DNA of 64,000 nucleotides from Fimbriiglobus ruber (GTDB lineage: Bacteria > Planctomycetota > Planctomycetia > Gemmatales > Gemmataceae). The position numbers and the translations under genes were made by a program. The notes below the pieces were generated by a model. The model was given only the letters and a program-made list of their open reading frames with translations. It was not told where the DNA came from and made no database searches. Shown in pieces: positions 50,572-61,743 of this stretch; position 1 is the stretch's first letter, and each line of letters opens with the position of its first letter. Where the stretch lies: NCBI RefSeq assembly GCF_002197845.1, contig NZ_NIDE01000004.1, forward strand, positions 558,001-622,000. The letters are read 5' to 3'.

Positions 50572-52473
50572 ATGTTTAAAGCCGGTGCGGTTGCGCTCGG
50601 CGCAATTTTGCTGCTGACGTTGGCTACGGCTGCCTTCGTTCCCGCCCTCGCACAGCCCGGGCCGACGGAAGCCCCCGCGCCTCGCCCGCTCTTGACGCGT
50701 CAGATGGAAAAGCTCGGCCGCGGCGTCGTCGCGATTCACCAGGGTGGCGGAAAGGTGTTCGTCAGCTGGCGACTGCTCGGCACCGACCCGGACAATGTGG
50801 CGTTCAACGTCTACCGCCGGTCCGGTGACGAGAAGCCGGTGAAACTGAACGCCGAACCACTCACAAAGGCGACCTGCTACCAGGACACCGCCGACCTCAC
50901 GAAGTCGACCGCGTACTTCGTTCGCCCCGTGCTGGACGGCACCGAAGGAGTGGCGAGCGCGCCGTTCTCATTCCCCACTGACCCGCCCGCCCGGGCCTAC
51001 CTCGCGATCCCCATCCAAACGCTGCCCGGCCACACGCCGAACGACGCGGCAGTGGGCGACCTCGATGGCGACGGCGAGTACGAAATTGTGCTGAAGCAGG
51101 AGCAGCGGCCGCGGGACAACTCGCAGAAGGGTACGACCGGCGAAACCAAACTGGAAGCGTACAAGCTCGACGGAACACTCCTCTGGCGGATCAACCTGGG
51201 CAAGAACATCCGGGAGGGCGCCCACTACACCCAGTTCCTCGTCTACGACTTCGACGGCGACGGCAAAGCCGAAGTGATCTGCAAAACCGCGGACGGGACG
51301 GTGGACGGCACCGGCACCGTGATCGGCGTCCCGAAAGCCGACCACCGAAACGCCGACGGCTACGTCCTCACCGGCCCCGAATTCCTGACGGTCTTCGACG
51401 GCCAGACGGGCAAGGCTCTCGCCACCGTCGATTACGTTCCGCCGCGCGGCAAGGTGGCCGACTGGGGGGACGCTTACGGCAACCGCGTCGACCGCTTCCT
51501 GGCAGGCGTCGCCTACCTGGATGGCGAGCGGCCGAGTGCCGTCTTTTGCCGCGGGTATTACACCCGCACGGTCCTGGCCGCGTGGGACTGGCGGGGCGGC
51601 AAACTAACCCAACGGTGGACGTTCGACAGCGACGACGGCACCACCGGCAACCGCGCGTACCGCGGCCAGGGCGACCACAGCCTCTCCGTGGCCGACGTGG
51701 ACGGTGACGGCAAGGACGACATCATTTACGGCGCCTGCTGCGTCGGGTCCAACGGCAAGGGCCTCTATTCGACCGGCCTCGGCCACGGCGACGCCCTCCA
51801 CGTCTCCGACCTCGACCCGGACCACCCCGGCCTCGAAGTGTTCAACATCCACGAGAAAACGCGAAAAAACGTCGGCGTTTCGTTCCGCGACGCGGCTACG
51901 GGCAAGGTTCTCTGGGAGAAGCCGAGCGCGGACGTCGGCCGCGGGGTGGCGATGGACATCGACCCGCGGCACAAGGGGTATGAATCGTGGGCGAGCGGGC
52001 CAGGGTTGAGTGGGGTGTGGAACGTCAAGGGCGAGCAAGTCTCGCGGCGGAAGCCCCGGTCGTGCAACTTCGGCGTCTGGTGGGATGGCGACCTACTCCG
52101 CGAAATCCTCGACCGCACCACCATCACCAAATGGAACTGGGAGCCGGAGACGGAAACGACACTCCTTTCCGCCACCGGCTGCGCCTCGAACAACGGCACC
52201 AAGGCGACGCCCTGCCTCTGCGCCGACATCCTCGGCGACTGGCGCGAAGAAGTCATCTGGCGGAGCGCCGACAACAAGGAACTCCGGATCTACACCACGA
52301 CAATCCCGACCGACCACCGGCTGTACACCCTCATGCACGACCCGCAATACCGCCTAAGCGCAGCGTGGCAGAACGTCGGGTACAACCAGCCGACCCAGTC
52401 GGGTTTCTACCTGGGCGAAGGGATGAAGCCGCCGCCGCGGCCGCGGATTACCACCACGCCGGTCAGCCGCTGA
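50572..52473 (+). CDS. Rhamnogalacturonan lyase, PL11 family
   Basis: 633 residues, signal peptide (LGAILLLTLATAAFVPALA). The sequence follows PL11 throughout: RQMEKLGRGVVAIHQGGGKVFVSWRLLGTDP, AVGDLDGDGEYEIVLKQ, LYDFDGDGKAEVICKTADGT, RGYYTRTVLAAWDWRGGKL, GQGDHSLSVADVDGDGKDDIIYG, LHVSDLDPDHPGLEVF, and ADILGDWREEVIWRSADN near the end. The DxDGDGxxE loops are the calcium-binding blades of the beta-propeller. The enzyme cleaves the rhamnogalacturonan I backbone of pectin by beta-elimination. No other pectin gene is adjacent. Confidence 0.93.
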   Translation: MFKAGAVALGAILLLTLATAAFVPALAQPGPTEAPAPRPLLTRQMEKLGRGVVAIHQGGGKVFVSWRLLGTDPDNVAFNVYRRSGDEKPVKLNAEPLTKATCYQDTADLTKSTAYFVRPVLDGTEGVASAPFSFPTDPPARAYLAIPIQTLPGHTPNDAAVGDLDGDGEYEIVLKQEQRPRDNSQKGTTGETKLEAYKLDGTLLWRINLGKNIREGAHYTQFLVYDFDGDGKAEVICKTADGTVDGTGTVIGVPKADHRNADGYVLTGPEFLTVFDGQTGKALATVDYVPPRGKVADWGDAYGNRVDRFLAGVAYLDGERPSAVFCRGYYTRTVLAAWDWRGGKLTQRWTFDSDDGTTGNRAYRGQGDHSLSVADVDGDGKDDIIYGACCVGSNGKGLYSTGLGHGDALHVSDLDPDHPGLEVFNIHEKTRKNVGVSFRDAATGKVLWEKPSADVGRGVAMDIDPRHKGYESWASGPGLSGVWNVKGEQVSRRKPRSCNFGVWWDGDLLREILDRTTITKWNWEPETETTLLSATGCASNNGTKATPCLCADILGDWREEVIWRSADNKELRIYTTTIPTDHRLYTLMHDPQYRLSAAWQNVGYNQPTQSGFYLGEGMKPPPRPRITTTPVSR

Positions 52474-53286
52474 CGTGTTTGTCGTGTCCGGGGCGGTTTT
52501 CGGAGAGGCGGGTGAACGGCACTTCGCCCCGACCGGCTCGCATTGGTTCGAGCTGCGACGAGGAATGGCTGGCTGTGTTCGAGCAGTGGGGAGCCGCCGG
52601 TTCTTCGCTCAAGAACTCGGGATTGCGAATACGGCGGATTTGCCTACAGTCAAATTATTGATGCGGGCGTCGAATTCAATCGCAAGGCGTGAGCCAACGT
52701 CGGCTCGCCCAAAGAGGGTACTCCGGGCGTGCAGCTACTGGCGACACCGGTACCCCTTCGAGGAACGGTTGGGAAGTGAGATACGCCTCTTTCGGTGCGC
52801 ATCTGTCTTCACAAGTGCCGCCCGTCCGGACGAGCTGAAGCAAGTGTGCCTCCACCGTCTCGCGGCCACTCGTCTGCCCTTGCCAATGGGCCGAGAGTTC
52901 CATCAGCAACGGACGAACTTACGAATTCGATCGAAAGGCTTAACCAAATCAGACACGAAGAGTCCCAAACCACTTGATGCTCGGCGCAAAATCTCCGCAG
53001 ATAGCTGGACAAATCGTATGGCAAATGAGAAAATATGGCCAAACTGCGTGTTACTTAGTCACAATATTCTGTTGTGCTACACAGCCAATCGGTGCCCGAT
53101 TAACAATTCTGTCGCCAGTGAAATGAGTATCCCTCTCCGCATTCATGTGGTACGTAAATAATAACGACATCATGTTAATAATATAATTGATTGTATAATT
53201 ATTTGTAATTTTACTTATTTTTATGTTTTCGGTTTAGAGCGGTTCCACAAAACCGCCGGATACCGAATCGCCCAGGAATCACTGAC
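52474..53286. other. Intergenic region upstream of the giant surface-protein gene
   Basis: 813 bp. A 228-codon plus-strand frame here (52475-53161) has no family resemblance, mixed composition and no ribosome-binding site, so I do not call it. The stretch 53150-53232 is strikingly AT-rich and contains a TATAAT box (53194-53199), without a good -35 partner; it is the likely promoter/leader of the giant gene. Confidence 0.5.
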
Positions 53287-56200
53287 ATGCTTCGTAGCGA
53301 ATGGCGCCGGCTGGTTTCTCGGATGGTTCGCTGCCGTAAGCCCCTGAGTGCTACCCTCGCCCGGCCGCTCGGCCTTCTCCAACTCGAAGACCGGACGACG
53401 CCGGCGAACTTCGCACTCGGTATCGGAGGCACCGGCAGCGATCAGGCTAATGCCATCGCGACCGACGCGGCGGGGGACAGCTACGTCGTCGGCACGTACC
53501 AACAAGCCGTTAACTTCGGCGGCAGTACGTTGACCGCGACCGCCGCCACGGACGGTTTCGTGGCGAAATACAGCCCGTCTGGTGTACTCCAGTGGGCAAA
53601 AGACCTCGGCGGCACGACTGCGACCGCCGTCGCGGTCGACGGTTCGGGTGCCGCGTATGTGGCGGGTTTTTTCACGGGGTCTGTAACCGTCGGGACTGTG
53701 AACCTGACGGCTGGCGGCAACACGCATACGTTCGTGACTAAGCTCAATTCGGTGGGGGCGTTTGTCTACTCCGCGCAAGTCGTGGGCACCAGTACTGATT
53801 TCGAGCACGGCATCGCGGTTGACGGCTCGGGCGACGCGTACGTCACGGGATACTACGACGGCACTCCAGTTTTTGGCGCGAACAGTCTTTCGAATAGTTC
53901 GGTCGATGAAATGTACGTCGCCGAACTCAACCCGGCGGGGGTCTTTACGCGCGCGATGCAGGCCACCGGCGCCGGCACCAGTCGCGGCATCGGCGTCGGC
54001 GTCGACGTCGTCGGCAACACGTACGTAACGGGGTATTTTTCCGGTTCGCAAACGTTCGGATCCACGACGCTTTCGGGCGGAGCACCAGCCGAGATGTTCG
54101 TGGCGAAACTCAATTCGGCGTGGACGTTCACTTACGCCACACAGACCATCGGGAACAACGCAGTCGTCCAGAATATTGCGGTCGACCCGGCGGGGGACGC
54201 GTACGTCACGGGAGCCTTCATCGGAACAGTGACGTTCGGCACCGCGGCCCTCTCGGCCGGTACTTCCTCCAACGTGTTCGTCGCCAAGTTGAATCCGACG
54301 GGTACGTTCGTTTACGCGACACAGGCCAGTGGCACCAGCAATTACGGCCAGGACATCGCTATCGACACCGCTGGCGACGCCTACCTGACGGGTTACTTCG
54401 CGGGGACCGGAACGTTCGGGGCCACGAGCCTGTCGGCCGGAACATTTGACGCCTTCGTGGCTGAACTGAGCCCGTCCGGGAACTTCGTATCGGCTGTGCA
54501 AGCGACCGGCACGGACAATTTAGGCACCGGCATCGCGCTCGACAGCTCGGGCGACGCGTACGTCACGGGCTATTTTTACGGGACCATGACGGTCGGGGGT
54601 GTGGGGCTGACGAGTGTGGACAATGTAGACACCCGCGACATCTTCCTGGCCGAACTCGTCGCCCCTCCGCCTGTAATCCCACCCGCGCTTTCCGCCTCGT
54701 TCGATGGGTCGGGGGATCTCGTCATCGCGGACACGGTCGGCGTCAACGACAACATGACTGCCGTCGCTGTCGGTACCAATCTTGTCGTCACTGACGCGAA
54801 CGCCCAGTTCATCGCGGCCCCGGCCGGGAGTACGCTTTCGAACCAAAATCAGACGCTGACCATCCCGTTCGCCTCGATTGGCGGCCCGCAGATCATCATC
54901 GATTTGGGTGCCGGCAACGACACCCTGACCGTCGACGAGACCGGCGGCCCCATTCCGGAAACGGTCCTGTACGACGGTGGCACGGGAACGAAAAACGGAC
55001 TTGTGGTCAAGGGGACGACCGGCCAGACCGCCACGTATCTGCCGGACGCCGCGGCCAAAGGCAAGGGGACCGTCACCACGTCAGCAGGCACGGTCAGTTT
55101 CCAGAACCTGACGCCGGTGGACATTACCGGCTTCTCGACCGCCTCGATGACGTTCCCGAACGCCGTAAACGCCGTCACCGTGGCGAACGGGTTCGATTAC
55201 ATGAGTGGCGACGTCCACCCGGCTCTCGACATAACCGGGACGAGTGGCGGCATCGGATTCGAGAGTGTCGCGTTCTGGAACGACACGAGCGTGGTGATCG
55301 ATACCACAAGCGTCCCGGGTACCGACTCGGTCAACATTTCCGGCGCGAACTACGCAAACGGGATCACTAATTTCACGGTCCAAGAACCGACCACCCAGAG
55401 CGGGACGGTCACAGTCAACGGGGTAATATCGTTTCCCGGAGCCGTAACCCTGACGGCAGGTCAAAGTATCGCCGTGAACGCCAACATCACGGGCGGGGCC
55501 GGCGGCGGCACGACACTGTACGCGGGCGGGCACGCGGCTCTGAACACCACCGGCGTGTCCGTTACGGGTGCGGCCGTCACCGCGACGGGTTCGAATCCGG
55601 TAAGCGTCACGGGAATCGGCGGGTCGGGGGCAGGGGTAGCCAACAGAGGGGTATACCTTTCTAAAGGGGGCGTCATCACGTCGGGGGGCGGCGGCACGGT
55701 TACGGTCCTGGGCATGGGCGGTGCCGGAACCGGTAGGTTCGACGACGGGATCGAGGTCGATGCGACAAGCGGGGCGAGCGAGATCACTTCGGGCGGCGGA
55801 AACGTGTCGGTGACCGGATACGGTGGGGGGGCCGGCACATCGGGTAACAACCGCGGGATACTCCTTAATGGGCCTGCCACGATCTCGTCGGGCGGGGGCC
55901 CGGTCACTCTTCAAGGGTACGGGGGGACGGGAACGGGAGGCGCCAATATCGGGATATTAGATCAGGCTGGGGGCCAGATCACATCGGGCGGAGGAACGGT
56001 AACGGTTACCGGAATCGGAGGGAATGATGCCAACGGAGGTGATCACGGTATCGCTTTAATAAATGCGTCAGATGTGGTCACATCGGGTGGTGGAAATGTG
56101 ATTGTAAGCGGGTACGGCGGTGGAACGGGCGCATCAGCATCTAGCTATGGTATCGATATCACGGCCGGACAGATCGCCGCAACGGGGAACGGCACGGTAA

Positions 56201-59200
56201 CCGTTTTAGGAGTTGGTGGGGCGGGGACTGGTGGTAACAACCTCGGACTCGAAACGGACGCAGGTTCGATCGTCTCGCCAGACACAACCTTGAACCTGAC
56301 GGGTAATGCGGGTGAGAATTCGTCCATCGGTATGATCATCGATTCGACCGCTGGCACCGCGATCTCAGCCGGGAGCGGCAACATCTTACTCACGTCGAAT
56401 GCGACAATCCTTGAGTCTGCGACAGCGGGCGTGAGTTCGACCGGTACGCTAACGGTCATAACGGGAAACGGGGCCAATCTGGCAGGGGCGAATACGATTA
56501 GTTCGTTTGACGTTACCAACACGGGCAGTATAAACGTCAGTTTGTCCAACACGGCGGCCACGTTGACCGTGACTGGCATCTCTCAGCCGTCCGTCGCAAC
56601 GATAACGATTCACAATACGGGGGCATTAGTATTTCCGAACGCCTTGGACGGAAATTACAATCTCGTTGATACCAGTACCGGCCCAACAACGTTTGCTGCG
56701 GTAGGAAGTTCGACGGCTCTGGCAAATCTTTCAGTTTCAGGCATGTCGGTGTTTAATGGTGGCAGCATTTCCACTACCGGTAACCAAACGTTTTCAGGGC
56801 CGGTCACGTTCGGCACGGCTACGGTATTGACGTCCACTGGCGGCGGGTCGATTATTTTTGGTGGAACAGTAGACGGCGGTTACGATCTGACTACTGTTAC
56901 GACAGGATTTACGAGGTTTGTGGGCGCGGTTGGCGGAACGACCGCGCCCACAAACCTCAATATCACGACCGCAACACTGCTCGCGACAGCGATCACGACT
57001 TTCGTCTCTCTTTCCGTTACGAACAGCGGCGCGGCGAGTATTTCAGGTCCGATTACCGGTCCGACGGCCGCGCTCGTCAAGGGCGGAGCCGGGACATTAA
57101 CCATTTCCGGGACCAACACCTTTGGCGGCACGACCACGGTTAACGCTGGTACCCTGCTTGTAAACGGGGTCGACGCCAGTTCGCCCGTGTTGGTTGCCAG
57201 CGGGATACTCGAGGGGTCCGGCACCGTCGGGCCCGTGACCGTCGCGGCTGCCACAGTCGCCCCCGGGACCACTACCACCGGGATCTTGAATACCGGCAGC
57301 CTCACCTTCAGTAACAGCTCTTCTCTACTCAACGCTCGAATTAACTCTGCCACGCCCGGCACCGGATACGACCAGATCAATGCCACCGGCACGGTCAACC
57401 TCGCCGGTGTCACATTGACCACATCTGGTACCATCGTAAGTCACCCCGGTCAATCCATCGATCTGATCGCCACTGACGGAACCGACCCCGTTACCGGCAC
57501 GTTTGCCGGTTTGGCCGAAGGCTCAACCGTGACGGTCAACGGCGTGAACTTCGTCATTTCCTACCAAAGTGGGTCCGGCGGGAACGACGTCACACTGATT
57601 CAACCCGGCCCGTGGGCCATCACTCGGTTCATCACCGTGCTCGGTGGGTCCAACGTCACACTGAGGCGGAACGGGAACTACCTACAAGAAATCCAGGGCA
57701 ACACGGTCCTCGATTCTCGCCCGCTGGCGACCGTCACCGGGATCACGTATACCGACACCGCGGGCGACGTTAACACTCTGACCGTCGACTACTCCGGGGG
57801 GTTTTTCACCCCGGGGGTGACGTACATCGGGAACGGGGCCGGGAATGGGATCGTCGGGGAAAACCTGGTCGTGACCGGCGGAACGTTCAACACCGTCACC
57901 GACACATTCACGACGACCGGCCCGGGTGAGACCGGGACCCTCCTCTATGACCCGACCGGCACGGGCACGACCACCGACCTGATCACATACAGCGGGCTCA
58001 GCGGGCTGACCCCGGTCGACCAGACCGGATCCGCCATCGGCAACCTGGTCTTCAACCTTCCGACCACGTCCAACACTGCCTTCCTGGAGGACGACGGGAC
58101 GCCCAACAACGGATACTCCCGGATCCGCAGCGGAAACAGCAAATTCGAGACGACGACGTTCGCCAACCCGGCGACCTCGTTCACCGTCAACGCAGGCACG
58201 GCAACCGACACCCTGACCGTCAACGCCACCCCGGACCTCACGAGTTCCGTCGCTCTCGGCACGGCGTCAAACCCGTTCGCATCCCTGACCGTCGCCGGTG
58301 CGGTGGCGCTTGCCTCCGGTAGCAATTTTACCTCCTTCGGAACCACGACGACGATCAACGCGGCCCTATCGACGGCCGGGGCCGGGGCGGTGAGCCTGAC
58401 AGCCGGCCAAAACATTGTGGTCAAGGCGAATGTGACGGGCGGATCTGGCGGGACGACCCTCCTCGCTACTGGGTCGGCGGCACTGAACACGGTCGGGGTG
58501 ACTGTCCAGAATGCGGCCGTGGTGTCGGCGATGGGCACCGGGGCGGTCAGCGTCAACGGCACCGGCGGCACCGGTACGGGGATCCACGACTACGGTGTAT
58601 TTTTGGACGGCACGAACGGGGCGAGTGCGATTTCGTCGGGGGGCGGTAATGTGTCGGTCATCGGGCAAGGTGGAGGTTCCGGCGCATCGGGCGGTGACTA
58701 CGGCGTATATGTCTACAAGTCCGGATCGATTACGTCGGGCGGCAGTGGTACGGTTACGGTCCAGGGCACCGGAGGCAACGGATCGAGTACCAGTAACATC
58801 GGCGTGCAGATCGATTCCGGTGGCCGAATCACATCGGGCGGCAGCGGGGCGGTAACGGTAACCGGTATCGGGGGCTCGGGTTCGGGAGTGAGTAACTCTG
58901 GTTTGGTAATCAATACTGCAACGTCCCAAATCACGTCCGGGGGCGGAAACGTGTCGGTCACGGGAACCGGCGGCAGCTCGAGTACCTCCACCGGCGTGCT
59001 GGTAGTGGGCGGTCAGATCACGGCGGCGGGAAACGGCACAGTAACGGTGGTGGGGACCGGAGGCGGAGGGGCCGGAGGCATCGGTGTCACAACGCAAGGC
59101 GGTTCGATCATCTCGCCCAATTCGGCGCTGAGTGTGACCGGAAATTCTGGGGCAAACTACCTAATAGGCATCGACCTCATAGGGTCCGGAGTCGTACTCT

Positions 59201-61743
59201 CGGGAGGAACCGCGGGTATCAATCTGACATCGTCGAACGGACAGATCGACGATGGCGGATCGGCGATCGTTAGCACGAGCGGAACCCTGACCACCACTTC
59301 GAATGAAGGCACGATCCTATCTGGTCCGAACACGGTCGCCGCATTCAACGGTACCGACACCGGCAACAACCTCATTAGCCTGACAAATGTGGCGACCGTC
59401 TTGACGGTGACTGGGCTCAGTCCCGGGACCGGGCAGGTAACGATCAATAACACGGGCTCCGTCGTGTTCCCCGGCCCCGTGGACGGGAGCTACAGCCTCA
59501 CCGTGACCAGCACCGGACAGACCACATTCGCCGCGGCAGTCGGCGGCGTGACCCCGCTCACGACTGTCTCTGTGTCTGGTGCCGTGGCAATCAACGGCGG
59601 CAGCGTGACCACCACCCTCGGTCAGACGTACAACGACGCGGCCACCCTCGGCACAAACACCACCCTGACCAACACCGGGACCGGGCTCATCCAATTCGGG
59701 GCGACACTCGACGGCGGCTACGATCTGACCGCGCAGACCGGCGGACAAGCCGCGTTTGCCGGAGCGATCGGGGGCACGACCCCGATCGCCGCTCTTACTG
59801 TCACGACTGCGACCTTGACCGCGGCCGGTATCGCGACTACCGACGGGATTACCATCACTAACAGCGGTGCGGGAATAATTTCGGGTCCGATTTCCGGCGC
59901 GCCGGCGCCGTTCGTCAAAAACGGGGGTGGGTCCCTGACATTATCGGGGATCAACACCTTCGGCGGGCAGACCACCATCTCTGGTGGTTACCTCATCGTC
60001 AATGGCACCGACCTTAGCTCCCCAGTGTCGGTCATCAACGGGGCGCTCGGTGGGTCCGGAACTGTCGCCAATGTGACGGTCACAAACACCGGCGGGATCG
60101 ACCCCGGAGCCCTCTTCCTTCAATCAATTATCGGCACATTAAATACTGGCTCAGTCACTTTCGGAAACGACGACACGGGGTTCGGTGCGTTGATCAACGG
60201 CACCGTGCCCGGCAGTAGCTTCGACCAGCTAAATGTGACGGGCACGGTTAATCTCGGGCAGGCCTCATTCGGTATCAGCGGTGCGATTACGAGCAACCCC
60301 GGCCAGGTCATCGACCTGATCGCCAACGACGGGACCGACGCCGTTAACGGGACGTTCAATGGCCTGGCGGAAGGCGGGACTGTCACGGTCAACGGCGTCA
60401 ACTTCGTCCTCTCCTATCAAGGCGGCCCGGGCGGCAACGACGTCACCCTGACCCAGCCCGGCATATGGGCCATCGCCGCCCCGGGCGGTGGCGCCAACGT
60501 CACGCTGAGGCTGAGCGGCGCCTACCTACAGGAACTCCTGGGCGGGACGGTCCTCGACTCGCGGTTGCTGGCGACGGTCACCGGGGTCACGTACACCGAC
60601 ACTACGACTACCGCCGATACTCTGACGGTCGATTACAGTGGGGGTTTCTTCACCCAGGGTGTGACGTACGCCGGGAACGGTGTCGCCGGGGAAAAGCTGG
60701 TCGTGACTGGTGGTACGTTCAATACCGTCACCGACACGTTCACGACGACAGGCCCGGGCAAGAGCGGGACCATCCTGAACGACCCGACGGGGACCGGCAC
60801 AACCACCGACCTGATCACGTACAGCGGGCTGACCCCGGTCAACCAGACCGGCACCACGGTCGGGAACCTGATCCTGAACCTGCCGACTACCACCACGGCC
60901 ACCCTGGAAGCGGCGGGGGCCGGGACCGACGACATTCGCAACACCGGCGGCACACCGTTTGAAACAACGACGTTCTCCAACCCGACCACCACGCTGACCG
61001 TTAACGCGGCCGGGAGCAATACCCTTCGGCTCGCTGCGATGGACGTCGGTTTCGCCCCGGTGACCGTGACGTTGACCGGCTCGGCCACGGACACCTTCCA
61101 GTTCGCGAATGCCGGCGCCGTGGCCGCCTCGACCAGCCTGACTCTGACGACGGCGAACCTCGACCTGAACGGGACGAGCCCGACAGTCAATGGTTTAAGC
61201 GGGACGGGGACCATCCTGAACAGCGGAGTTGCGGGCACGCTGACGACGACCGGAGGCGGCTCTTTCGGCGGGGACATCATCGCGGCCACCACGGGTCTGA
61301 CCGTCGCCGGGACTTCCCGCATTTTGACCCTGACGGGGACCAACAATTACGGCGGGTCGACCACGATCGATAGTGGGAACACACTCCAGGCCGGGGCCAC
61401 CGGCGCGACGTCGTCCGCCTCGCCCCTGGTCGACAACGGCACTCTGGACCTCGGCGGATTTGACAGCTCTGTCGGCACCCTGACGGGAACTGGAACCGTT
61501 TTGAATAGCGGGGCATTAGCCACTTTGACGGTGACAGGCGGGGGGACGTTCGGCGGAACCATCACCGGTGCCGCCACGGCGCTCGCGGTCGACGGGAACG
61601 GCCAGACGCTATACTTTACGCGTCCAGGAGTGACACATTGTCCCACGTCTGGAATTTGTGGGTCATCAGGGTCGCCAGTTTCTCTCGGTGTTTCGTCGGC
61701 AGATCCGCCAAGCAATGGTCGATGGCCTCCTGGAACTTCTTGA
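53287..61743 (+). CDS. Giant extracellular repeat protein, N-terminal part, truncated by IS630-type insertion
   Basis: 2818 codons. Residues 33-40 are LEDRTTPA, an N-terminal signature of large exported planctomycete proteins. Residues about 50-455 hold seven SBBP repeats of about 58 residues (core VDGSGDAYVTGYFxGT...VAKLNPxG), enough for one seven-bladed propeller. The rest is Thr/Gly/Val-rich beta-helix-like sequence with ITSGGGxVTVTGxGG units and autotransporter-associated strand repeats (TISGTNTFGGTTTVNAGTLLVNG). A module beginning at residue 722 is repeated from residue 1704. Native sequence ends at residue 2775 (61611); the last 43 residues are read from the insertion element. Probably a surface or adhesion protein. 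Confidence 0.85.
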   Translation: MLRSEWRRLVSRMVRCRKPLSATLARPLGLLQLEDRTTPANFALGIGGTGSDQANAIATDAAGDSYVVGTYQQAVNFGGSTLTATAATDGFVAKYSPSGVLQWAKDLGGTTATAVAVDGSGAAYVAGFFTGSVTVGTVNLTAGGNTHTFVTKLNSVGAFVYSAQVVGTSTDFEHGIAVDGSGDAYVTGYYDGTPVFGANSLSNSSVDEMYVAELNPAGVFTRAMQATGAGTSRGIGVGVDVVGNTYVTGYFSGSQTFGSTTLSGGAPAEMFVAKLNSAWTFTYATQTIGNNAVVQNIAVDPAGDAYVTGAFIGTVTFGTAALSAGTSSNVFVAKLNPTGTFVYATQASGTSNYGQDIAIDTAGDAYLTGYFAGTGTFGATSLSAGTFDAFVAELSPSGNFVSAVQATGTDNLGTGIALDSSGDAYVTGYFYGTMTVGGVGLTSVDNVDTRDIFLAELVAPPPVIPPALSASFDGSGDLVIADTVGVNDNMTAVAVGTNLVVTDANAQFIAAPAGSTLSNQNQTLTIPFASIGGPQIIIDLGAGNDTLTVDETGGPIPETVLYDGGTGTKNGLVVKGTTGQTATYLPDAAAKGKGTVTTSAGTVSFQNLTPVDITGFSTASMTFPNAVNAVTVANGFDYMSGDVHPALDITGTSGGIGFESVAFWNDTSVVIDTTSVPGTDSVNISGANYANGITNFTVQEPTTQSGTVTVNGVISFPGAVTLTAGQSIAVNANITGGAGGGTTLYAGGHAALNTTGVSVTGAAVTATGSNPVSVTGIGGSGAGVANRGVYLSKGGVITSGGGGTVTVLGMGGAGTGRFDDGIEVDATSGASEITSGGGNVSVTGYGGGAGTSGNNRGILLNGPATISSGGGPVTLQGYGGTGTGGANIGILDQAGGQITSGGGTVTVTGIGGNDANGGDHGIALINASDVVTSGGGNVIVSGYGGGTGASASSYGIDITAGQIAATGNGTVTVLGVGGAGTGGNNLGLETDAGSIVSPDTTLNLTGNAGENSSIGMIIDSTAGTAISAGSGNILLTSNATILESATAGVSSTGTLTVITGNGANLAGANTISSFDVTNTGSINVSLSNTAATLTVTGISQPSVATITIHNTGALVFPNALDGNYNLVDTSTGPTTFAAVGSSTALANLSVSGMSVFNGGSISTTGNQTFSGPVTFGTATVLTSTGGGSIIFGGTVDGGYDLTTVTTGFTRFVGAVGGTTAPTNLNITTATLLATAITTFVSLSVTNSGAASISGPITGPTAALVKGGAGTLTISGTNTFGGTTTVNAGTLLVNGVDASSPVLVASGILEGSGTVGPVTVAAATVAPGTTTTGILNTGSLTFSNSSSLLNARINSATPGTGYDQINATGTVNLAGVTLTTSGTIVSHPGQSIDLIATDGTDPVTGTFAGLAEGSTVTVNGVNFVISYQSGSGGNDVTLIQPGPWAITRFITVLGGSNVTLRRNGNYLQEIQGNTVLDSRPLATVTGITYTDTAGDVNTLTVDYSGGFFTPGVTYIGNGAGNGIVGENLVVTGGTFNTVTDTFTTTGPGETGTLLYDPTGTGTTTDLITYSGLSGLTPVDQTGSAIGNLVFNLPTTSNTAFLEDDGTPNNGYSRIRSGNSKFETTTFANPATSFTVNAGTATDTLTVNATPDLTSSVALGTASNPFASLTVAGAVALASGSNFTSFGTTTTINAALSTAGAGAVSLTAGQNIVVKANVTGGSGGTTLLATGSAALNTVGVTVQNAAVVSAMGTGAVSVNGTGGTGTGIHDYGVFLDGTNGASAISSGGGNVSVIGQGGGSGASGGDYGVYVYKSGSITSGGSGTVTVQGTGGNGSSTSNIGVQIDSGGRITSGGSGAVTVTGIGGSGSGVSNSGLVINTATSQITSGGGNVSVTGTGGSSSTSTGVLVVGGQITAAGNGTVTVVGTGGGGAGGIGVTTQGGSIISPNSALSVTGNSGANYLIGIDLIGSGVVLSGGTAGINLTSSNGQIDDGGSAIVSTSGTLTTTSNEGTILSGPNTVAAFNGTDTGNNLISLTNVATVLTVTGLSPGTGQVTINNTGSVVFPGPVDGSYSLTVTSTGQTTFAAAVGGVTPLTTVSVSGAVAINGGSVTTTLGQTYNDAATLGTNTTLTNTGTGLIQFGATLDGGYDLTAQTGGQAAFAGAIGGTTPIAALTVTTATLTAAGIATTDGITITNSGAGIISGPISGAPAPFVKNGGGSLTLSGINTFGGQTTISGGYLIVNGTDLSSPVSVINGALGGSGTVANVTVTNTGGIDPGALFLQSIIGTLNTGSVTFGNDDTGFGALINGTVPGSSFDQLNVTGTVNLGQASFGISGAITSNPGQVIDLIANDGTDAVNGTFNGLAEGGTVTVNGVNFVLSYQGGPGGNDVTLTQPGIWAIAAPGGGANVTLRLSGAYLQELLGGTVLDSRLLATVTGVTYTDTTTTADTLTVDYSGGFFTQGVTYAGNGVAGEKLVVTGGTFNTVTDTFTTTGPGKSGTILNDPTGTGTTTDLITYSGLTPVNQTGTTVGNLILNLPTTTTATLEAAGAGTDDIRNTGGTPFETTTFSNPTTTLTVNAAGSNTLRLAAMDVGFAPVTVTLTGSATDTFQFANAGAVAASTSLTLTTANLDLNGTSPTVNGLSGTGTILNSGVAGTLTTTGGGSFGGDIIAATTGLTVAGTSRILTLTGTNNYGGSTTIDSGNTLQAGATGATSSASPLVDNGTLDLGGFDSSVGTLTGTGTVLNSGALATLTVTGGGTFGGTITGAATALAVDGNGQTLYFTRPGVTHCPTSGICGSSGSPVSLGVSSADPPSNGRWPPGTS
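55450..60990 (+). repeat. Tandem duplication of a roughly 2.9-kb module inside the giant gene
   Basis: Module A (about 55450-58170) and module B (about 58396-60990) encode corresponding segments in the same order. Examples are LTAGQSIAVNANITGG / LTAGQNIVVKANVTGG, NGVNFVISYQSGSGGNDVTL / NGVNFVLSYQGGPGGNDVTL, and DYSGGFFTPGVTYIGNG / DYSGGFFTQGVTYAGNG. Spacing between equivalent points is 2946 bp at the start and about 2850 bp near the end. The beginning has lost or gained Gly-rich units, while the end is more similar. Confidence 0.8.

Noticed and set aside
52475-53161. 228-codon frame before the giant gene
   Set aside because: No ribosome-binding site, composition drifts into the AT-rich leader, and no recognisable domain.
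53194-53199. TATAAT box in the AT-rich leader of the giant gene as a full promoter
   Set aside because: No acceptable -35 element 16-18 bp upstream, so I list it only as a possible -10 within the intergenic note.
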